Below, piece by piece: positions 58,201 to 64,000 of a stretch of 64,000 bases of DNA. Location of the stretch: NCBI GenBank assembly GCA_030278955.1, contig JAOANR010000002.1, positions 9,661,982 through 9,725,981 on the forward strand, given 5' to 3'. A model generated the notes under the pieces. That model was not told the origin of the DNA, made no database searches, and saw only the letters and a list, made by a program, of their open reading frames with translations. The DNA comes from Hygrophila difformis (lineage: Eukaryota; Streptophyta; Magnoliopsida; Lamiales; Acanthaceae). How positions within the stretch are numbered: position 1 is the stretch's first letter; the number at the start of each line of letters is the position of its first letter. The translations under genes were made by a program, and so were the position numbers.

Positions 58201-60883
58201 GAACCAGTTTGAACTCCCATGCCTTCTTGATCCGTGTGCAAAACAAGCTTCTGATTTTGTGGTTATAATGCATGACTTTCATTCTGTTTCCCTCCTTCCC
58301 ATATTTCAGGGCTTCGTTATCCATTTCCATGAGGAGTTCAAGATATGAAGTTCTGTATTGCTCCATCATGGTGTTGATCATATCCCTTTCCAGCTCTTCT
58401 GTCACATAAGTCATTCTTTGCGCCACATCGTACTTCAGATATTCCCCTGCCTCGGCCTTAGTCATCAATCTGAGTTGCGTCTTTCTATCTGTCATCACCG
58501 ACCAATTGTGGTGCTGCACCTCATAAAGAGCTTTCTCCCTTAATTCTCTGATGTGCTCGGGAAATCCAGGATCCACCTCATTTCCCTTCTCAATTGGTCT
58601 CGTCTGGCCGAACCGCTTGTTTATGAAAATCGTCTCAAAGTTATCCTCATCTGGCAAGATCAATCCTTTATCCAGTCTTTCTTGTGTTATAAACCCTTTT
58701 CCTTTGCCCCATAGATGTGCCATCTCGTGCCATTCCTTCCGAGCTGCATTGATTTCTTCTCTGAACTTGTTCAGCATGGTAGAGTTCCTTTCTGTATTGA
58801 ACTCCTCAATTTTTCTTAGCTTGTGGAGCAGGTTGTAACTCATTTCCCTATGCCTTTGTTTGGCCTGCTTGGTTACCCATCTCTGCTCTTCTTTGCCCAT
58901 GTTGTCAAATAAACGCGGATTCCAAATGCAGGGGAAGGCTTCATGCATTGAGATGGCTCCCTTTCCCAATATTTGGCTCACCGGTAAAGGTCTTTCCACA
59001 AACTGCAATCGTACTTGAGGGTCTATGGGCTGATCGGGAATGAGTATATCATAATTCGAGATATCGATTCCCACTGTTCCATCTTCTAAATGACGTTGCC
59101 AGACGGCTATGTGTATCTGGAACTTCAGTGTGATCCTTTCCAGATGTACTTCGGGTGTCATTATGGAATCATTTGGGGCATGATCTGTCATTAGTTCCCA
59201 GAACTTCAACATATGATAAGAAAAATCCCTTTCTATGTTCGTCAGAGCGGTTGATCTATCTGCAGGAGGGATGTTTACGTCCCATCCGGACCTTAATGAT
59301 AATTCAGCTTCGGTGCCCTGGTCCAACGGTACATTGTACACGCTTATCAGTGCTTCCCTGAGCTTTTTGATCTGGGTTCTGTTCGCAGAAGCTTCTATTG
59401 CTGCCTGATGTAGAGTGCAATCAGGCAGTCCAAGTGCTGACTTGATCACTTTCTCGTTCCTGAAAAATATAGGAAGTATTAACTCCACTCAAGTTTTTAT
59501 GTTTTTGAAAATTTGAGTTTCAAGTTAGGAATCAACATCCTCACATTTTGAGCTTTGCTCGAAATGTGATTTATTTGATTAGTACTTAAAACTTTATTGC
59601 AAGACATATGATATTAATTACTTGAAAATCCAAGTCGTTGGACTAGGAGAATTTGAGTGGGCTATTGGGCCCAAAAAGTTTGATTTTCTATTTTATTAAA
59701 CAAGCCCGAGGCACTTGCTGAAAGATGGAATGAGATGAGAACGACGGGATTGGATGCTCGAAACTGGAATGTGCAGTGGAGACGTGGCGTAATGGATTTG
59801 CAAACTCTGAACTGCTTGAGCTGTCTTTGGACAGTTAAAACATTCAATAGGGGGTGCAAACACTATTTTTGATTTTAAAATGGTTGACTTGTTTTATTTA
59901 ATGAAAAAGTGGGATGTGTGGGGTCCCAATTTTTGGATTTTGAAAATGATAGCAGTTTTAAGTGGCAAAAATACTGCTACTTCAACTCACACATTTAGTT
60001 CCATTGGGAACCAAAAACACACTTGTCAACCAAAATTCCTAACAACTATTTTTGTCTTTCTGTGAAAAAGTGAAATCAGGGAAAAAGGGAAGTGGGGGTC
60101 TGCTGAAAAGGGGATTGGGTGCACTGGGATTGCCACAAACAAACACACAGCCACTTTTCACAGATTTGCTGCGCACAAACACACAGGGTACTAAAGCAGG
60201 GGGGAAAGCATTAAATGGAATATGGCATGCAAACCATATGAACACAGATGAAACAACCATTCTACTACCAAACCATGCCTCCTATTTATCAGAACATAAG
60301 ATCAACCTGCTAGCATGCTTTATCTAGTCTAAAATAACAATTATGAGTCATCAACAACACTGACCTATTCAGAAATAACCCAGTTTTCATTGAAAGACAA
60401 AATTGATCCAGACTTCTCAAACACAACAGATACAAAATGCAAACATGCTCAAAGACAACATTGCAATAGGGGCATAGCAAAGCATGATGTGGATATCGAA
60501 CAAACTATGAACCATTAAAAACTCGACAATGGAGGAAATGACCCCCTGTCGAACCCTAAGGTTTTGCCTATGTTCTCTAGATAACCCAGGTTCTTAAAAT
60601 CAAAAATCCAAACAACTCCTAACATTCCTCACCAACACAAACCGAATGCCCACCCCCTCAATCATGCTCGCCTACTTCCACCATAACACAGGATTCACAA
60701 AAATAAATCCCACACTTACAATTCTCAAAACCAAACTCAAACAGTGGAAAAGTAACACATGGGAACCCATTTACACACTATCGTGAGTCAGAACATGAAA
60801 ATCCCCAAAATCGCGAAACAGGGGCCCGTGAATGCTTACCAGGGTTCGGCCTTTTTCGGAGACGAGGAAGATGAGGGTTCCAT
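55268..60883 (-). CDS. long spliced ORF of the LTR element (about 1411 aa), plant transposon-protein type
   Basis: Proposed exons: 60840-60883 (ATG, MEPSSSSSPKKAEP, donor GTAAGC) and 55268-59459 (acceptor TTTTTCAG). TG plus G restores Trp and the frame continues NEKVIKSALG. Without splicing the long frame begins only at a GTG. Visible regions: an N-terminal globular part (about 1-470) of unknown function; Pro/Gln-rich 475-615; Lys/Glu helix around 640-720; an acidic linker; then about 990-1210 with FYRNQEWGNF, ELTREFFCNI, WVRGHVIDISPEWLNQFFGT, resembling the putative plant transposon protein domain (Transposase_32 type) of large Gypsy elements. A basic stretch PKKRSRPPRAKKGTK (possible nuclear signal) and a coiled coil at 1320-1385 follow. 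There are no stops over 4.2 kb. No enzyme motif seen. Confidence 0.75.
59460..60839 (-). other. predicted 1.38-kb intron of the LTR-element ORF
   Basis: GTAAGC donor and ATATTTTTCAG acceptor in phase with both exons. Stops occur in all frames across most of it. One copy of the 18-nt word lies about 70 bp from the acceptor. Confidence 0.65.
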
Positions 60884-61070
60884 AGCGACAATCGGGCAGA
60901 GTTTCGCCTGAGTTTGGTCGGAAATGGGTTGCGAAGGACACGGTGGTGTGCTTCGGGAGAGGCAGTTTCAGACGAGAGGATTTTCGAAAAAATCTAAGTG
61001 TTGGAAGTGTAGGGAGGAAGAGGGAGAGGAGGGGGTTTAAATACTGATGGGCCAGTCGTGGAACCCTAGC

Positions 61071-61456
61071 CCATTGTCGCGGAACAGGGTTCCTCGACTG
61101 GGCTTGGCGACATTAGAGGTGTCGCGGAGTATGGCATTTGGTCGCGGAGCAACGCTCCTCGACTGGGGGTATCGTGACCAAGTTGGAGTGAGAAAGGGGG
61201 TTAAGTGCAAATCGTGTCGCGGAACTGGTACCCAGTCGCGGGACAGTGGTCCGCGACACGGTGTATCGCGACCGCGACAAGCATTACTCAGGGACAAGTG
61301 AAATCTGGTCGCGGAAGTGAGCCGGGTCGCGAGGCAGTGTCCTGCGACAGAGTGGCCATTCCGTGACACGGACTTCACTATAATGGGGAAACTGTGTCGC
61401 AATTCTCCTTTTGGGCGCGGGGCAGTGTCCCGCGACACAGAAGGGATTCCGCGACA
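61071..61456. repeat. GTCGCGG palindrome array in the leader
   Basis: About ten copies of TGTCGCGG(A/G)AC and GT(T/C)CCGCGACA variants between PBS and exon 1. The word matches the LTR clusters but the surrounding DNA does not. Confidence 0.85.
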
Positions 61457-61966
61457 TATTATTTTGAATTTTCAAATTTTCAACGGACTGGGCCCGATTG
61501 TGATGTTTGGGCCTGAGTCCATTTTATTTGCCTTGGGTCTGAATTAATTCAGTCCAAGTAAATTCAAAATATTGGGCTGGAATTTAAATCAATCTACTTG
61601 CACAAAATTAGGTCGGGTCAGCTCCATTTATCTGCGAAATTTATTCCGGATTTTAAATTGCTTTAAATTCCGAGAATATTTTCTTAGATTTGTGGAATTT
61701 ACCCAACCAAGAACCTGGTTTTCCATGCTATTTTTCTACTCCTTCTTTTTGGTGGTTCCGGAATTCCTGCAAAGTAGATAAATACCCGATTGGTTAGGTT
61801 TTCTCCTCAAATCAACATCCTCACATTTAGAGTCTTAGTACTCTAAGTACTCTAAATGTTTAGTTAAATTGAGGGTACTTCTCTGTTCTGCAGTAAATAA
61901 ATAAACTACACTAACTAGCTATGAGTAATCAGGAGTGTAATTCTCTTAATAAACGACGTTGCATCC

Positions 61967-61984
61967 TCCCCGGCAACGGCGCCA
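61967..61984 (-). other. primer binding site, tRNA-Asp type
   Basis: TGGCGCCGTTGCCGGGGA on minus, abutting the LTR; complementary to the 3' end of plant tRNA-Asp (recalled) over 18 nt. Confidence 0.85.
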
Positions 61985-64000
61985 TGAAACTTTTGACAAT
62001 TTCGTCACACGAGTATTTTCTAAAATATCCCAAGTTGAATTTATTAAATGAAAAGAGTTATGATTCGTGGGAAGGGGTTTAAGGATATATTCCACTTTTT
62101 ATTACTCATGAAAGCAAACCTTGAGTTCAAGTGGCATTACGGACCTCCCCGGCATGAAATCTCTGACAATTTCATGCCTTGAAGATCATTGCCATGAAAC
62201 TTTTGACAAGTTCTCTCTTCATGAGTATTTTCTGAAAAATCGTAATCCTGGTTTTCAATTTTATTTAATGAAACCAATTTATGAAGGCGGAGTTGGGATT
62301 AGGGGTATAATTATAAGCTGTCACATTTTTTATTACTCGTGTTAAGAAACTGTGGCCCGAAAGCGCACGGTGTCAAAAATTGCAGTAATTTATAGTAAGA
62401 CCGGATCGTTCACTGGAGGATGTGCGATAGAAGCAGGGCCCACGTCATTTACTAAGATTTTCCACTCGGTTACTCGATTCAAGTTGTGTATCTATCAACT
62501 ACTTGACATAATTTAAACTAAGCTATGAAAGCGATTAAAATAAAGCAGATAAAATTATTCTAGAAAGCGAATTAAATTTAATTTAAGAAAGCAATAAAAT
62601 TAGTCTAAGAAAGCGATTAAGATTATTCTAAGAAAGCATGTTTAAAATGAGACAGAAAGGACAGGAAGAAAAGAATAAAGATTGGACAAGATTCAGATGA
62701 AACACAATTAAACTTCCATTTTAATACACAGATCTTTGTTTGGGATAATCCGTTCAGTTAGCTAACTCTCATGCTCTCTATACCGTGTTCCCTTTGACAG
62801 ACAGGTACTTACAGTAAGAGTTCACATGCTCTTAAGAAAACAAACTCTAAGATACCACAAACTTATAACTCCTCTTGCAATGCCTTGCGAGAGTATGTCA
62901 GCCATCTGTGGTGGACAAGCAACACCCGACAAATGACTTATTGAAGTATCAAGTACTGCTATCATTCCCCCATGTCACGCCCAAAGATTCTAATTAAGCC
63001 CTGAACTATCCCTTAACTCTCAGTCCTAGTAGCAGTTACACAACTCTCAATACAACCGAGTGACCTCTAACGAAAGCATTTAAAAGAAAGCGATAAAGAA
63101 AGCATTTAAAATCCTATCACTCGGAGGTTTTTGAAAGTTTGACCCTGGTAGTGAAAGAAAGCCCTGAGTCAGGATGACCGGATGTGGATCAAGAATTCCC
63201 GGCTCTCGGTGAACCGCTCGCAGGGTTCACTTCCTTCCGGATGGTTATGAGATACAAACTAATGAAACGAACTAATGAATTAGTTCGTTCCGGATGCACT
63301 CACTCAGGACTCAAAAATAGACTTTGGCAGAAGAGGACAGCAGTTGAAAGAGTACTCAACCATATCTCAGAAAATGACCAAGGCCCGAATGTTGTTCCTC
63401 TAGTATTATCTATCACACCTCATCTGAATCCAAGTGGACTCTGAGTCAGTGCAATATTTAATATAAGATTTCCAACATACAACAATTTTGGAAAATAATA
63501 AATCTTTGAAAATCATTCCCTAAACAGGTACTAGACTCTCAATAAGAACACAGACCCTTTCAGTCTAGGTGAGACCTAATCGCTGACTCTGCTTCTAATT
63601 TCCCAAAATCAACCCCCAGTCGAATATGAATTAGTCGTAACAGTGGAATTTATCCCTTACTCAGATCCAGATTTTATAAAAGAATTTTTGTTGGAAATTT
63701 ATTGTGAGGCATCTGATTTAAATCAAGACTTCTATGTCCAAGGGAAGGATCCCAAAATAACATTGACCACAATATTTACATAATAATATCATGCATAAAT
63801 TTATAGGGAAGTATAGAATTAATTTAACCCAAAATATAAAGTGGGTTTAGACAGAAGTTGGAACACAAAGATGAAATAGCCGGAGATGAGAAGAATTTAT
63901 TTTGGCTAAAAAGATGGAAAAACGATTGGGTGAACTGCAAACATCTGCTGTCCAATTTCCCTCTCATTTGGATGGAATGATTTTTAGACAGAAAGGAATT
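61985..64000 (-). repeat. 5' LTR, truncated by the window edge
   Basis: Matches 49184-51202. A 3-bp indel and about two dozen substitutions were seen by eye. Confidence 0.92.

Larger units (their letters stand above)
49184..64000 (-). mobile_element. large LTR element with one spliced ORF and no pol (runs off the window)
   Basis: The start of the 3' LTR at 49184 is repeated from 61985 to the window end (49184-51202 against 61985-64000), with about two dozen differences by eye (about 1 percent). The PBS next to the right copy fixes the orientation as minus. The internal region (about 53624-61984) encodes one long protein. I find no protease, RT, RNase H or integrase motif, so the element is non-autonomous. 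Size, PBS and ORF type suggest relatives among the large Athila/Tat Gypsy elements; this is inference. The outer 5' LTR end and target duplication lie beyond the window. Confidence 0.9.

Noticed and set aside
55268..59488. Starting the long ORF at the GTG at 59488
   Set aside because: GTG is not a normal plant nuclear start, and a consensus acceptor lies just inside it in phase with an upstream ATG exon.

Overview
This window looks like nuclear DNA from a flowering plant, most likely a eudicot. The evidence is a spliced plastid-type KAS II gene end, a pectin methylesterase inhibitor gene, GT-AG introns, AT-rich spacers, Ty1/Copia and Ty3/Gypsy LTR retrotransposons, Stowaway-type MITEs, tRNA-derived SINEs, Helitron-like ends, a CACTA element and a Mutator-like element. 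The species cannot be named from the sequence; an asterid is a guess only. The region is gene-poor and consists largely of recognisable mobile DNA.

Layout. 1-3.1 kb: the last five exons of a KAS II gene on + (5' end outside the window). 4.46-9.75 kb: a complete but disabled Copia element on -, with target-site duplication AAAAT. 10.6-19.4 kb: a complete but frameshifted Gypsy element on -, with duplication ATTTA; its pol frame runs through the polypurine tract into the LTR, and its LTR and leader carry many copies of the word TAGACCGAATTGG. 20.7-21.3 kb: the only complete host gene seen, a single-exon PMEI on -. 21.6-27.3 kb: MITEs, three tRNA-derived SINE copies (a fourth lies at 20.0 kb), a Helitron-like hairpin, and a 609-bp element with a 9-bp duplication and about 15 copies of TTTCAGCGAC. 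27.8-35.05 kb: an LTR-internal-LTR-internal-LTR array with almost no coding sequence, whose LTRs are built partly of diverged units about 190 bp long. 35.05-38.9 kb: Helitron-like ends and a MITE. 38.96-43.66 kb: four tandem copies of a 569-bp unit holding two decayed PRP19-like WD40 exons, split by a 2.4-kb CACTA element with a 3-bp duplication. 43.7-49.2 kb: rearranged unique DNA with small gene-like scraps.

49.18 kb to the window end: the most unusual object, a large LTR element on -. It has LTRs of at least 2 kb (about 4.4 kb inferred), a tRNA-Asp type primer binding site, no recognisable gag, protease, reverse transcriptase or integrase, and one long uninterrupted coding region. That region starts at a GTG and has no upstream ATG in its own frame. 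A 44-bp exon about 1.4 kb upstream, with ATG, donor and acceptor all in phase, would make a protein of about 1411 residues. The C-terminal part resembles the 'putative plant transposon protein' domain of large plant Gypsy elements. An 18-nt word (AAATGTGAGGATGTTGAT) occurs three times in it, once at the inferred polypurine tract, and arrays of a GTCGCGG palindrome sit in its LTR and leader.

The genes do not form a shared pathway; the links between features are transpositional (nesting, target-site duplications, parasitism in trans). Boundaries, duplications and divergences were read by eye; no alignment or database search was run.
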